Origin: Marinospirillum minutulum DSM 6287
Lineage (GTDB): Bacteria; Pseudomonadota; Gammaproteobacteria; Pseudomonadales; Halomonadaceae
DNA: 64,000 nt
Direction of reading: 5' to 3'
Assembly: GCF_000422325.1 (NCBI RefSeq)
Contig: NZ_KE383818.1
Coordinates: forward strand, 433,945-497,944
The position numbers and the translations under genes are program-made. Of the stretch, positions 36,146-45,004 are shown piece after piece. The notes beneath the pieces were generated by a model. It saw nothing but the letters and a program-made list of their open reading frames with translations, was not told the origin of the DNA and did no database searches. Position 1 is the first letter of the stretch. Each line of letters begins with the position of its first letter.

Positions 36146-36516
36146 CAGCGGAAGTCGGCTGGACAGTCGCCGCCACTGGTTACAGTGGGGGAGGAAAGTC
36201 CGGGCTCCACAGGGCAAGGTGCCAGGTAATGCCTGGGAGGCGCAAGCCTACGGAAAGTGCCGCAGAGAAGATACCGCCGATGGTTGCTTTCCTCGGAAAG
36301 CTTCACAGGTAAGGGTGAAAAGGTGCGGTAAGAGCGCACCGCACGGGTGGTAACACACCGTGGCAGGGTAAACCCCACTTGGAGCAAGACCAAATAGGAA
36401 TCCATTAGGCGTGGCCCGCGCTGGATTCGGGTAGGTTGCTTGAGCCTTGGAGCGATCCAAGGCCTAGAGGAATGACTGTTCACGACAGAACCCGGCTTAC
36501 AGGCCGGCTTCCGCCC
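36146..36516 (+). ncRNA. rnpB: RNase P RNA, bacterial type A
   Basis: This is the catalytic RNA of RNase P, which matures tRNA 5' ends. The conserved blocks appear in the right order: GACAGTCGCCG near the 5' end, GAGGAAAGTCCGGGCTCCAC at 36191-36210, ACCGCCGATGG, CAGGTAAGGGTGAAAAGGTG, GGTAAGAGCGCACCGC, GGTAACACACCGTGGCAGGG, GCTTGAGCC and CGACAGAACCCGGCTTAC near the 3' end. The terminal helix P1 pairs GCGGAAGTCGGC (36148-36159) with GCCGGCTTCCGC (36503-36514). The ends are set by P1 and may be off by a few bases. It lies 30 bases after rsmI and about 35 bases before rsmH, with no clear terminator on the 3' side. Confidence 0.96.
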
Positions 36517-36551
36517 TTAATTATGTATTTTTGCCTGTCTTTGAGTTCATT

Positions 36552-37514
36552 ATGCCCACAAATATGCCAACGGCTGTACCTGATGTACATTTAACCGTAC
36601 TTTTAGAGGAAGCCGTTGCTGCCTTAGTTACTGATCCTGCTGGCCAGTATGTTGATGGCACCTTTGGTCGGGGTGGTCATAGCCGTCATTTGTTAGAAGC
36701 ATTAACACCCGAAGGCCGTTTATTGGGTATAGATAAAGACCCGCGTGCGCTAGAAACCGCAGCCCAACTTGCCCAAGAAGACAAGCGTTTTACGGTTTGT
36801 CATGGTTCTTTTATTCAGTTGGCAGAGTTTTTAGAAGAAAAAGGTTGGGCAGGTGTAAATGGCATTCTTTTAGACTTGGGCGTTTCTTCGCCCCAGTTAG
36901 ACGATGCTAGCCGTGGTTTTAGCTTTATGAACGATGGCCCGCTAGATATGCGTATGGATACAAGTCGCGGCATAAGTGCAGCTGAATGGTTAGCTAAAGC
37001 AACTGAGGTTGAAATTAGTGATGTGCTTTACCATCTAGGTGAAGAACGCCATTCACGCCGTATGGCACGTGCTTTAGTGAAAGCCCGCCAAGAAGAACCC
37101 ATTACCCGCACTAGCCAGCTAGCTGAAATTATTAAAGTGGCTAACCCTAGCTGGGAAAAACACAAGCACCCTGCTACCCGTGCCTTTCAAGCCATACGCA
37201 TTCACATTAATCGTGAACTAGATGACTTAAAAGACTTGTTAGATCAGGCCATGGATTTGTTGCTGCCTGGTGGACGCTTGGTAGTTATTAGCTTCCATTC
37301 TTTAGAAGACCGTATCGTTAAGCGCTTTATGCGTGATGCAGCCCGTGGCGATGCGCATATTCCGCACAATATGCCTTTTCGTCAAGATGAGCTTAATATA
37401 ACTTTAAAGTTGGTCGGTAAAGCGGTTAAACCTTCTGCTGAAGAAATTGCACGTAACCCTCGTTCACGTAGCGCTGTTATGCGTGTAGCCGAAAAACTTA
37501 ATAACAAAAATTAA
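36552..37514 (+). CDS. rsmH: 16S rRNA (cytosine-1402 N4)-methyltransferase RsmH
   Basis: RsmH (MraW) methylates N4 of C1402 in 16S r[16 protein letters not shown] at the start, the SAM site [47 protein letters not shown]-type sequence (core GPLDMRMD) and [16 protein letters not shown] near residue 255 are clear. I chose ATG 36552 (320 residues); a TTG at 36531 adds seven residues, and ATG 36564 is a further option. It heads the division cluster; mraZ, which usually precedes it, is missing, and rnpB is there instead. ftsL follows after 10 bases. Confidence 0.96.
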   Translation: MPTNMPTAVPDVHLTVLLEEAVAALVTDPAGQYVDGTFGRGGHSRHLLEALTPEGRLLGIDKDPRALETAAQLAQEDKRFTVCHGSFIQLAEFLEEKGWAGVNGILLDLGVSSPQLDDASRGFSFMNDGPLDMRMDTSRGISAAEWLAKATEVEISDVLYHLGEERHSRRMARALVKARQEEPITRTSQLAEIIKVANPSWEKHKHPATRAFQAIRIHINRELDDLKDLLDQAMDLLLPGGRLVVISFHSLEDRIVKRFMRDAARGDAHIPHNMPFRQDELNITLKLVGKAVKPSAEEIARNPRSRSAVMRVAEKLNNKN

Positions 37515-37524
37515 GTGAGGCAAG

Positions 37525-37857
37525 ATGCTTTTTTCGACACTCAATAACTACTACCAATTAATAAAACAAGCCAAACCTTTAATTCAGCGTTACTGGTTTT
37601 TATTGGTGTTAGTTTTATGTTTGCTGGTGAGTGCGCATCTGCTTATACAAGTTACTCATCAATCAAGAAACCAACATGTGCGCTTACAAACCTTGGAGGG
37701 CGAAAGGGATGCTTTACAAGTTGAGTGGGGGCGATTGTTACTAGAAGAAAGTGCTTTGGTTTCCCCTGTGCGCCTAGAGCAATTAGCGCGTCAAAAGCTT
37801 GGCTTGCACCTTCCTGAAGGCAGTGATTTAAAGATTAAGCGAGTGACTCAACCATGA
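37525..37857 (+). CDS. ftsL: Cell division protein FtsL
   Basis: FtsL is a bitopic inner-membrane protein that forms a complex with FtsB and FtsQ and activates FtsWI at the septum. A cytoplasmic N-terminus of about 27 residues is followed by the membrane segment FLLVLVLCLLVSAHLLIQV and a periplasmic coiled coil, ending with the typical VRLEQLARQKLGLHLPE. The 110 residues match the family. FtsL is poorly conserved, so position between rsmH and ftsI supports the call. It overlaps ftsI by four bases. Confidence 0.9.
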   Translation: MLFSTLNNYYQLIKQAKPLIQRYWFLLVLVLCLLVSAHLLIQVTHQSRNQHVRLQTLEGERDALQVEWGRLLLEESALVSPVRLEQLARQKLGLHLPEGSDLKIKRVTQP

Positions 37858-39539
37858 GTTCATCGGCTGCTTCTGCTTGGCGCTTGCGTTTAGTTGCCAT
37901 TATTCTTATCCCGCTTTTGCTCCTATTAGTGGGGCGTATGATTCATCTGCATTTGTTGGATAGAGAGTTTCTTAAGCAGCAGGGTGATGTGCGTACCTTG
38001 CGTGTGGAACCTATTTCAGCGCATCGTGGCATGATTACTGACCGTCATGGCGAACCGCTTGCTATTAGCTCACCTGTAGCTACCTTGTGGGCTGATCCAA
38101 GTAAATTACCGCAAGATGGTGTGTTACTTAACGCCCTAGCTAGGGCGTTAAATGAAACGCCCCAAGACTTTTTTGCTCGTCTTAACCGCTATGCTGATCG
38201 AGAATTTGTTTATTTAAAACGCCAAGTAACCCCTGATATTGCCGAAGCCGTTAGGTCGTTAAAAATTCCGGGTGTTTATATTCTTGATGAATATAAGCGC
38301 TACTACCCTGCTGGCGAAGTAGCGGCTCATTTGGTTGGCTTTACTAATGTCGATGAACAGGGGCAGGAAGGCTTAGAACTTTCTTGGGATCATTGGCTTA
38401 AAGCAACACCCGGCAAAAAACGTGTTTTAAAGGATTTAAAAGGCCGTACTGTTCGCAATTTAGCTGTTCTACAAGCGCCTCATCCAGGCCAAACCTTAAC
38501 GCTAAGTCTTGATATGCGCTTACAGTATTTAGCTTACCGTGAATTAAAAGCGGTTGTAGATCAGCATCAAGCAGTATCGGGTAGCATTATTTTACTCGAT
38601 GCGCGCAGTGGCGAAGTGTTAGCTATGGTGAACCAGCCAGCTTTTAACCCTAATAACCGCAGTTATCTCGACCTTTCTCGTTTACGCAACCGTGCTTTGG
38701 TTGACTTGTTTGAACCCGGTTCGGTTATTAAGCCTTTAAGTGTGGCTGTGGCACTACAGTCAGGGATGTTTAAGTCTGATCAGTTAATTGATACTTCACC
38801 TGGGCGGCTTTATTTAGCTGGGCAAACCATTCGTGATTTTAAAAACTATGGTGATTTAACACCTGAGGGCATTATTGTTCACTCTAGTAACGTGGGTATT
38901 GCCCGCATGATTTTAGACTTACCTGAAACCATGTTGGTTGATTATTACAGTGAACTGGGATTTGGACGGCCTACAGGCACGGGTTTTCCAGGTGAGGCTT
39001 CCGGTGTTTTACCGGGCGGCTTTGGTATCAGTAAAATAAAGCGAGCCACTTTATCTTATGGCTATGGTTTGTCCATGACCTTAGGGCAGCTAGCGCAAGC
39101 CTATATGGTGCTGGCAGATAAAGGGCGCTTGCATCCTCTATCCTTGCTGAAGGTCAATGAACCAGTTACCTATCAGGTGTTTGATCCTCAAGTAGTGGCT
39201 GAAGTGTTAGAGATGATGGAAAAAGTTGTGCAGCCAGGCGGTACAGGAACGCGAGCGGCAATTAAAGGTTATCGGATTGCTGGAAAAACAGGCACAGTGC
39301 ACAAGCTGGGTAGTGAAGGTTATGAGTCAGGTGACTACCTAGCTACTTTTGCTGGAATTGCACCAGTGAGTGACCCCCGTTTAGTGGCAGTTGTAATTAT
39401 TGATAGTCCGCGAGGGCAGGAATACTTTGGTGGTGAGGTTGCAGCACCGGTATTTAGTCGAGTGGTGGGGCATGCATTAAGAATACTTGATGTGCCACCT
39501 GATGATCCGCAGCAGGTAGGGCAAGAGGTAAGCCAGTGA
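37854..39539 (+). CDS. ftsI: Septal peptidoglycan transpeptidase FtsI (PBP3)
   Basis: FtsI crosslinks septal peptidoglycan with the glycosyltransferase FtsW and is the target of aztreonam-type beta-lactams. One N-terminal membrane segment (about residues 9-30) is followed by the dimerisation module and the transpeptidase domain. The catalytic motifs are FEPGSVIKPLSV (SxxK), HSSNVGIARM (SxN) and AGKTGTVHKLG (KTG). At 561 residues it is full length. It overlaps ftsL and murE by four bases each. Confidence 0.97.
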   Translation: MSSSAASAWRLRLVAIILIPLLLLLVGRMIHLHLLDREFLKQQGDVRTLRVEPISAHRGMITDRHGEPLAISSPVATLWADPSKLPQDGVLLNALARALNETPQDFFARLNRYADREFVYLKRQVTPDIAEAVRSLKIPGVYILDEYKRYYPAGEVAAHLVGFTNVDEQGQEGLELSWDHWLKATPGKKRVLKDLKGRTVRNLAVLQAPHPGQTLTLSLDMRLQYLAYRELKAVVDQHQAVSGSIILLDARSGEVLAMVNQPAFNPNNRSYLDLSRLRNRALVDLFEPGSVIKPLSVAVALQSGMFKSDQLIDTSPGRLYLAGQTIRDFKNYGDLTPEGIIVHSSNVGIARMILDLPETMLVDYYSELGFGRPTGTGFPGEASGVLPGGFGISKIKRATLSYGYGLSMTLGQLAQAYMVLADKGRLHPLSLLKVNEPVTYQVFDPQVVAEVLEMMEKVVQPGGTGTRAAIKGYRIAGKTGTVHKLGSEGYESGDYLATFAGIAPVSDPRLVAVVIIDSPRGQEYFGGEVAAPVFSRVVGHALRILDVPPDDPQQVGQEVSQ

Positions 39540-41122
39540 GTCTTTTAAAATTAGCTAAGCCAAAACAACTAACCGATTGGTGTGTTTTATGGCCAGAATT
39601 AGCGGCACTTTTGACTAACCACCCTCTAGCAACGACTCCTTTCTCTCGCCTAGTACACGATAGTCGCTTGGTTGAAGCAGGGGATGTGTTTTTTGCTTTA
39701 ACCGGTACTCAACAACAAGGCTTGGCTTTTGTGGAGCAAGCTTGGCAAAAGGGTGCTTTGTTGGCAGTAACCGAAGGTGAGCTGGCTTTAGAAGCAAAGT
39801 CTACAGGCTGGTTACTTAAGCTACCTTTTTTGGCTGAACGTTTAGGTCAACTGCTTGCTTTAACTACCCAAGCACCGCTAGAAACAATTAAAACTCAGGC
39901 AGTGACAGGTACTAATGGTAAATCATCAGTAGCGCATTATTTGTGTCAAGTTTGGCAATTATTAGGTAAACGCTGTGCCTTGGTGGGCACACTAGGTACG
40001 GGTGAGTTAAATAACCTAGAAACAGCGACTCACACCACCCCTGATTTATTTACACTGCATCAGCTTTATGCTGATTGGGCAGCAGAGGGTATTCAGCAAG
40101 TGGCTTTAGAGGCTTCTTCTCATGCTTTAGATCAAGGGCGCTTGGCTGGTTTAATGATGACTAGTGGTATCTTCACTAATTTAAGTCGAGATCACCTAGA
40201 CTATCACGGCAGCTTAGCTGCTTACGCCAGTGCTAAGCAGCAATTATTTTTACGTCCAGAATTACAGACCGCCATATTAAACCTAGACGATGCCATAGGT
40301 GCACAATGGTTAGCTAAGCTGCAAGCAGATGCTAAACCACCTAAGCAGGTGATTGGTTATAGTCTTAAACCACCTCAGGCCACTCCCAGTAGTTTAATCT
40401 CACTTAATGTGCTTCAAGCCAGTTATTCCCTTGCTGGTATTAATGCAAAGCTAGTTTATAAACAACAAACTTGGTCTTTGCACCTGCCTTTGTTGGGTGC
40501 TTTTAATTTGGCTAACGCTTTGGCTGTTATGGCTGCTTTACTCGCTGAAGGCGTTGCTATGCCAACCTTGTTGAAGGCTATGCAGCAATTAAAACCTGTG
40601 CCGGGACGAATGCAGCCACTCAGTCTTGCTACTTCTATAAATCAAGCTTTGCCACAATTGGTAGTAGATTATGCGCACACACCCGATGCTTTAGAGCAAG
40701 CACTCTTAGCCCTTAGAAAGCATTGTGAAGGCAAGCTTTGGTGTGTATTTGGTTGTGGTGGTAATCGTGATGCAGGCAAGCGGGCTTTAATGGGTGAAGT
40801 TGCCCAGCGTTTGGCAGATCAGGTGGTTATCACTGATGACAACCCTCGAAATGAAGACCCTGCAAGTATTCGCCAAGCCATTCTAATGGGTGCTGGCAGT
40901 ACAGCTATAGAAGTAGCAGGTCGTCAAGAAGCAATTCAACAGGTAGTTAAACAAGCTGCTGCCAAAGATTGGGTCTTAATTGCAGGTAAGGGGCACGAAA
41001 CTTGGCAAGAAATTGCTGGTGTGCGTATACATTTTAACGATGTTGAAGAGGCATTGGCTGCCTTGGAGTTAAGGGCTGAAACTAGCAGCCAAACGACTGA
41101 ATGCTTGGATTTGCTGTCATGA
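39536..41122 (+). CDS. murE: UDP-MurNAc-tripeptide synthetase MurE (meso-diaminopimelate-adding)
   Basis: MurE adds meso-diaminopimelate to UDP-MurNAc-L-Ala-D-Glu. TDDNPRNEDP holds the DNPR motif that selects diaminopimelate over lysine, as expected for a Gram-negative. The P-loop reads VTGTNGKSSVAHYL, with Ser in the place where E. coli has Thr; this is conservative. PGRMQPL and GCGGNRDAGKR are further Mur-ligase motifs. The protein is 528 residues, slightly long. It overlaps ftsI by four bases and murF by four bases. Confidence 0.96.
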   Translation: MSLLKLAKPKQLTDWCVLWPELAALLTNHPLATTPFSRLVHDSRLVEAGDVFFALTGTQQQGLAFVEQAWQKGALLAVTEGELALEAKSTGWLLKLPFLAERLGQLLALTTQAPLETIKTQAVTGTNGKSSVAHYLCQVWQLLGKRCALVGTLGTGELNNLETATHTTPDLFTLHQLYADWAAEGIQQVALEASSHALDQGRLAGLMMTSGIFTNLSRDHLDYHGSLAAYASAKQQLFLRPELQTAILNLDDAIGAQWLAKLQADAKPPKQVIGYSLKPPQATPSSLISLNVLQASYSLAGINAKLVYKQQTWSLHLPLLGAFNLANALAVMAALLAEGVAMPTLLKAMQQLKPVPGRMQPLSLATSINQALPQLVVDYAHTPDALEQALLALRKHCEGKLWCVFGCGGNRDAGKRALMGEVAQRLADQVVITDDNPRNEDPASIRQAILMGAGSTAIEVAGRQEAIQQVVKQAAAKDWVLIAGKGHETWQEIAGVRIHFNDVEEALAALELRAETSSQTTECLDLLS

Positions 41123-42477
41123 TACACCCCCTATCCCTTAAAGACTTAGCGACTTGTGTTGCAGGTGAGTTGAAAGGGTCGGCTAGCCGAGAGATTAGCA
41201 GCTTAGCAATTGATGCACGCCAAGTAGAAAGCGGTACTTTATTTGCCGCCCTAGTGGGGGAGCGAGTTGATGGGCATGATTTTTTAGACCAAGCCCAAGA
41301 AAATAAAGCCAGTGCAGCCTTGGTTGAATCTTGGCAAGCAAGTGGTTTGGCACAGATAAAAGTAAACTCAGTTATAGCTGCCATGGCTGCCTTGGCTAGT
41401 TATAATCGCCAAAACTTCACTGCGCCACTGGTTGCCGTGACAGGCAATAGCGGGAAAACAAGCGTTAAAGAAATTTTAGCAGCAATCTTAAATGCCCATT
41501 TGGGTGAGGTTTTAGCAACTCAAGGTAATTTGAATAATGAGTTGGGTGTACCTTTAACACTTACCCGCCTAAAGTCAGTACATAAGGCAGCAGTTGTTGA
41601 ACTAGGCGCAAATCACTTAGGTGAAATAAATAAACTAGCCAGTATTGCCCAGCCAGATATAGGTATTATTACTAATGTCACAGGAGCCCACTTGGGTGAA
41701 TTTGGCAGTAGGCAGGCAATTGCTCAGGCTAAAGCAGAAATAATCACTCACATTAAGCCTGAAGGTTATTTAATACTCAATGCTGATGATGCGTTTTATA
41801 GCTTTTGGCTGGAGCAAGCAAAAACTAAAGTGATTAGCTTTGGTTTTAAACAGGCCGATGTTTGTGCCACCCAAATAACTTTTAATAAACTGGGTGATTC
41901 CGAGTTTTGTGTGGTAACGCCTTGGGGCAAACAAAAAATTAGTTTGCAGTTACCGGGTAAGCACAATATTGCTAACGCACTTGCCGCTATAGCCGCAGCT
42001 GGCCAGTTAGGTGTGCCTTTAGCTTTGCAGGCCAAGGTGCTACAAAAAATTCAGCCAGTAAGTGGGCGTTTGGCAAGAGTAAAAGCTTGGGCCGATGCTC
42101 TATTGCTGGATGATAGTTACAATGCTAGTCCAGATGCGGTTAAGTCAGCTATCGACCTATTAGCAACACTTCCGGGTAAAAAGCTATTGGCGTTAGGTAG
42201 CTTGGCTGAGTTAGGTGATGCAACTAATGCTATTCACTCAGAGTTGGGTCGTTATGCTCGCTCGCAGGGTCTCGATGGTTTGTTTGCCCTAGAAGGTAAA
42301 GCAAGTTTAGCAGCCAAATCTTTTGGTGAGGGTGGTAAAATAGCAGCTAGTCATCAAGCCTTAGCTGAATTAATCAAACCAGAGCTAAATGCTGACACCT
42401 GTTTGCTGGTAAAAGGGTCGCGTAGCTCAGGTATGGATAAACTGGTTGCTTTACTTAGCAAAAAAGATACAAGTTAA
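41119..42477 (+). CDS. murF: UDP-MurNAc-pentapeptide synthetase MurF
   Basis: MurF adds D-Ala-D-Ala to the tripeptide precursor. The ATP site is VAVTGNSGKTSVKEILAAIL near residue 110, with ELGANHLGEI and LLDDSYNASPDAVKSAID characteristic of MurF. The start is ATG 41119 (452 residues), overlapping the murE stop as ATGA; the frame from 41101 has no ribosome-binding site. A hairpin (42501-42520) lies in the 72-base gap before mraY. Confidence 0.96.
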   Translation: MIHPLSLKDLATCVAGELKGSASREISSLAIDARQVESGTLFAALVGERVDGHDFLDQAQENKASAALVESWQASGLAQIKVNSVIAAMAALASYNRQNFTAPLVAVTGNSGKTSVKEILAAILNAHLGEVLATQGNLNNELGVPLTLTRLKSVHKAAVVELGANHLGEINKLASIAQPDIGIITNVTGAHLGEFGSRQAIAQAKAEIITHIKPEGYLILNADDAFYSFWLEQAKTKVISFGFKQADVCATQITFNKLGDSEFCVVTPWGKQKISLQLPGKHNIANALAAIAAAGQLGVPLALQAKVLQKIQPVSGRLARVKAWADALLLDDSYNASPDAVKSAIDLLATLPGKKLLALGSLAELGDATNAIHSELGRYARSQGLDGLFALEGKASLAAKSFGEGGKIAASHQALAELIKPELNADTCLLVKGSRSSGMDKLVALLSKKDTS

Positions 42478-42500
42478 AATACTATTTTCAAATTTTTCAG

Positions 42501-42520
42501 TTAAGGTTGTTTAACCTTAA
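42501..42520 (+). other. Perfect 8-bp hairpin in the murF-mraY gap
   Basis: TTAAGGTT and AACCTTAA pair around GTTT and are followed by AACTTTTAACC. The stem is AT-rich and the T-run short, so it is a weak terminator or attenuator at most. It sits in the longest gap between rsmH and ftsA (72 bases). Confidence 0.4.
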
Positions 42521-42549
42521 AACTTTTAACCACTAAGATGAAATAACAA

Positions 42550-43632
42550 ATGCTGCTCTGGCTCACCCAATACCTAGCACAGTTTAGTGCAATTTTTGAA
42601 GTGTTTAACTACCTTACCCTGCGTAGTATTTTGGGTGTTCTAACCTCCTTAGCCTTCTCCCTCTTATTTGGTCCTTGGATGATTCGTCGCTTAACTGAGC
42701 GGCAAATAGGTCAGGCTGTTCGTAGTGATGGGCCTGAGTCTCACTTTTCTAAAGCGGGTACACCTACGATGGGGGGAGCGCTTATATTGCTTTCTATTGC
42801 CCTAAGTACCTTGCTTTGGTCAGATTTAAGTAATCGTTTTGTGTGGTTAGTGCTTCTTGTTACGCTAAGCTTTGGCGCTATCGGCTGGGTAGATGATTGG
42901 CGTAAGGTAGTGGAAAAAAATCCGCGTGGTTTACCTGCTAGGTGGAAATATTTTTGGCAATCGGTGGTGGGCTTTATTGCAGCCTATGTATTATTTCAAA
43001 CCGCTGCTGTGCCTGCAGAAACTCAGTTAATCTTCCCTTTCTTTAAAGGTGTTGCACTAGAGCTGGGCGTGTTTTTTATTTTGCTAACCTACTTGGTTAT
43101 TGTTGGGTCAAGCAATGCCGTTAACCTAACCGATGGACTCGATGGCTTAGCTATTTTGCCAACAGTGATGGTGGCAGGTGCCTTGGGTATTTTTGCCTAT
43201 GCCAGTGGTAATGTTAAATTTGCAAATTATTTATTAATTCCTTTTATACCTGGGTCGGGTGAGCTGGTTGTTTTTTGTACGGCAATTATTGGTGCTGGGT
43301 TAGGCTTTTTATGGTTTAACACCTATCCTGCCCAAGTATTTATGGGTGACGTGGGCTCTTTAGCCCTAGGTGCTGCGTTAGGTGTTGTGGCAGTTATAGT
43401 GCGCCAAGAAATTGTCTTATTTATTATGGGTGGGGTATTTGTGTTAGAAACCCTCTCAGTGATTATTCAAGTTGCATCTTTTAAAATGACGGGTAAACGG
43501 GTGTTTCGTATGGCACCTATCCACCACCATTTTGAATTGAAAGGTTGGCCAGAACCACGCGTAATTGTACGTTTTTGGATAATTACTGTGGTGCTGGTGT
43601 TAATCGGTTTATCCACTTTAAAACTACGTTAA
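42550..43632 (+). CDS. mraY: Phospho-N-acetylmuramoyl-pentapeptide transferase MraY
   Basis: MraY transfers phospho-MurNAc-pentapeptide to undecaprenyl phosphate, forming lipid I at the inner membrane. About ten membrane helices are spread over 360 residues. [41 protein letters not shown] and [13 protein letters not shown] are the conserved cytoplasmic loops containing the catalytic Asp residues and the Mg2+/UMP site. It starts 72 bases after murF and is followed by murD after 16 bases. Confidence 0.97.
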   Translation: MLLWLTQYLAQFSAIFEVFNYLTLRSILGVLTSLAFSLLFGPWMIRRLTERQIGQAVRSDGPESHFSKAGTPTMGGALILLSIALSTLLWSDLSNRFVWLVLLVTLSFGAIGWVDDWRKVVEKNPRGLPARWKYFWQSVVGFIAAYVLFQTAAVPAETQLIFPFFKGVALELGVFFILLTYLVIVGSSNAVNLTDGLDGLAILPTVMVAGALGIFAYASGNVKFANYLLIPFIPGSGELVVFCTAIIGAGLGFLWFNTYPAQVFMGDVGSLALGAALGVVAVIVRQEIVLFIMGGVFVLETLSVIIQVASFKMTGKRVFRMAPIHHHFELKGWPEPRVIVRFWIITVVLVLIGLSTLKLR

Positions 43633-43648
43633 ATGGACTTATAGAACA

Positions 43649-45004
43649 ATGAATTCTGCTTACCAAAACAAGGACGATTACCTAATTATTGGCTTGGGTA
43701 AGACAGGGCTTTCCGTTGCTAGGTATTTAACTGCAAGGGGTAAGCCTTTCTCTATTGCTGATACACGCCTTAACCCACCAGGTTTAGAAGCTTTTCGACA
43801 AGACTGGCCAGAGGTTTCTATTTGGCTAGGCCCTTTAGATATTGAGCTGACTTCATCGGTCAGCTGTTTGGTCGTAAGTCCAGGTATTAGCATTGCAGAC
43901 CCAGCCATAGAAGCTGCTCAAAAGCTAGGTGTTGGTGTGGTGGGTGATGTAGAACTGTTTTGTCGTGAAGTAGAGCAACCAATTATTGCTATTACTGGTT
44001 CTAATGCTAAAAGTACGGTAACTAGCCTAGTGGGTGAAATGGCAGCTATAGCAGGCTTGCAGGTAGGGGTTGGAGGTAATATAGGCTTGCCCGTACTCGA
44101 CCTTCTCGCTCAGGGTAAGCAAGACCTTTATGTGCTTGAGCTTTCTTCGTTTCAATTAGAAACCACCCAATCACTTAACGCCCTAGGTGCTGCATTGCTG
44201 AATATCAGTGAAGATCACCTAGACCGTTACACTGGGTTAGATGACTATGTTTTTGCTAAACAACGTATTTTTCACCGCTGTTCAACCGCTATTTTTAACC
44301 GAGATGATCCACTAACCCTGCCTATTCATGGTTTAAATGCAGCGAGACTCAGTTTTGGTTTGGCAGCCCCTAGTCAAACGAATGAACTAGGGCTGGTGAT
44401 GCATAATAATGAGCGTTGGCTAATGAAGGGAGAAACGTCTTTAATGCCAGCGAGTGAGGTTTCTCTAGTGGGCGAGCATGGCCTAGCCAATGCCTTGGCT
44501 GCTTTTGCTTTAGGTTTTGCTGCAAAGCTACCTCTTGCAGCCATGCGCTCAGCCGTTACGCATTTTAAAGCCTTACCTCACCGGTGTGAACTTATTGCAG
44601 AGCGTAAAGGCGTTACCTTTTATAATGATTCAAAAGCAACCAATGTAGGTGCTATGTTAGCCGCAGTTAAGGGGTTAGCTAAACCAGAAGCACCTACTTG
44701 GGTAATTTTAGGTGGTGAAGGTAAAGGGCAGGACTTCTCTCCTTTAAAAACAGCCTTAGCTAAGAATATAGCTGGTGTAGCTTTAATTGGTAGAGATGCA
44801 GCAATTATTGCAGAACACCTACCAGAGGCATTGCTTCAAAAGAATTTTTCTCATTTGCAACAAGCAGTTGCTTGGCTAGCAGAAGAAGCAAAAATGGGTG
44901 AGCAGGTTCTCTTATCACCTGCCTGTGCGAGTTTTGATCAATTTAATAGTTTTGAACAGCGTGGTGAGGTATTTGCGCAGTGCGTATTCGACCTACCCAG
45001 CTAA
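43649..45004 (+). CDS. murD: UDP-MurNAc-L-alanyl-D-glutamate synthetase MurD
   Basis: MurD adds D-glutamate to UDP-MurNAc-L-Ala. An N-terminal nucleotide-binding fold (YLIIGLGKTGLSVARYL) is followed by the ATP site AITGSNAKSTVTSLVGEM. The P-loop has Ala where E. coli has Gly (GSNGKST); I believe this form is also seen in Pseudomonas. FYNDSKATNVGAMLAAV and ILGGEGKGQDF are MurD-specific. At 451 residues it is normal. It overlaps ftsW by 25 bases. Confidence 0.96.
   Translation: MNSAYQNKDDYLIIGLGKTGLSVARYLTARGKPFSIADTRLNPPGLEAFRQDWPEVSIWLGPLDIELTSSVSCLVVSPGISIADPAIEAAQKLGVGVVGDVELFCREVEQPIIAITGSNAKSTVTSLVGEMAAIAGLQVGVGGNIGLPVLDLLAQGKQDLYVLELSSFQLETTQSLNALGAALLNISEDHLDRYTGLDDYVFAKQRIFHRCSTAIFNRDDPLTLPIHGLNAARLSFGLAAPSQTNELGLVMHNNERWLMKGETSLMPASEVSLVGEHGLANALAAFALGFAAKLPLAAMRSAVTHFKALPHRCELIAERKGVTFYNDSKATNVGAMLAAVKGLAKPEAPTWVILGGEGKGQDFSPLKTALAKNIAGVALIGRDAAIIAEHLPEALLQKNFSHLQQAVAWLAEEAKMGEQVLLSPACASFDQFNSFEQRGEVFAQCVFDLPS

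Noticed and set aside
36117-36483. Open reading frames on both strands across the RNase P RNA
   Set aside because: The sequence matches conserved rnpB blocks and pairs into helix P1; the frames show no protein family and have no ribosome-binding sites.
39536-41122. Loss of function in MurE because of GTNGKSS
   Set aside because: Ser for Thr in the P-loop is a conservative change, and all other Mur-ligase motifs and DNPR are intact.
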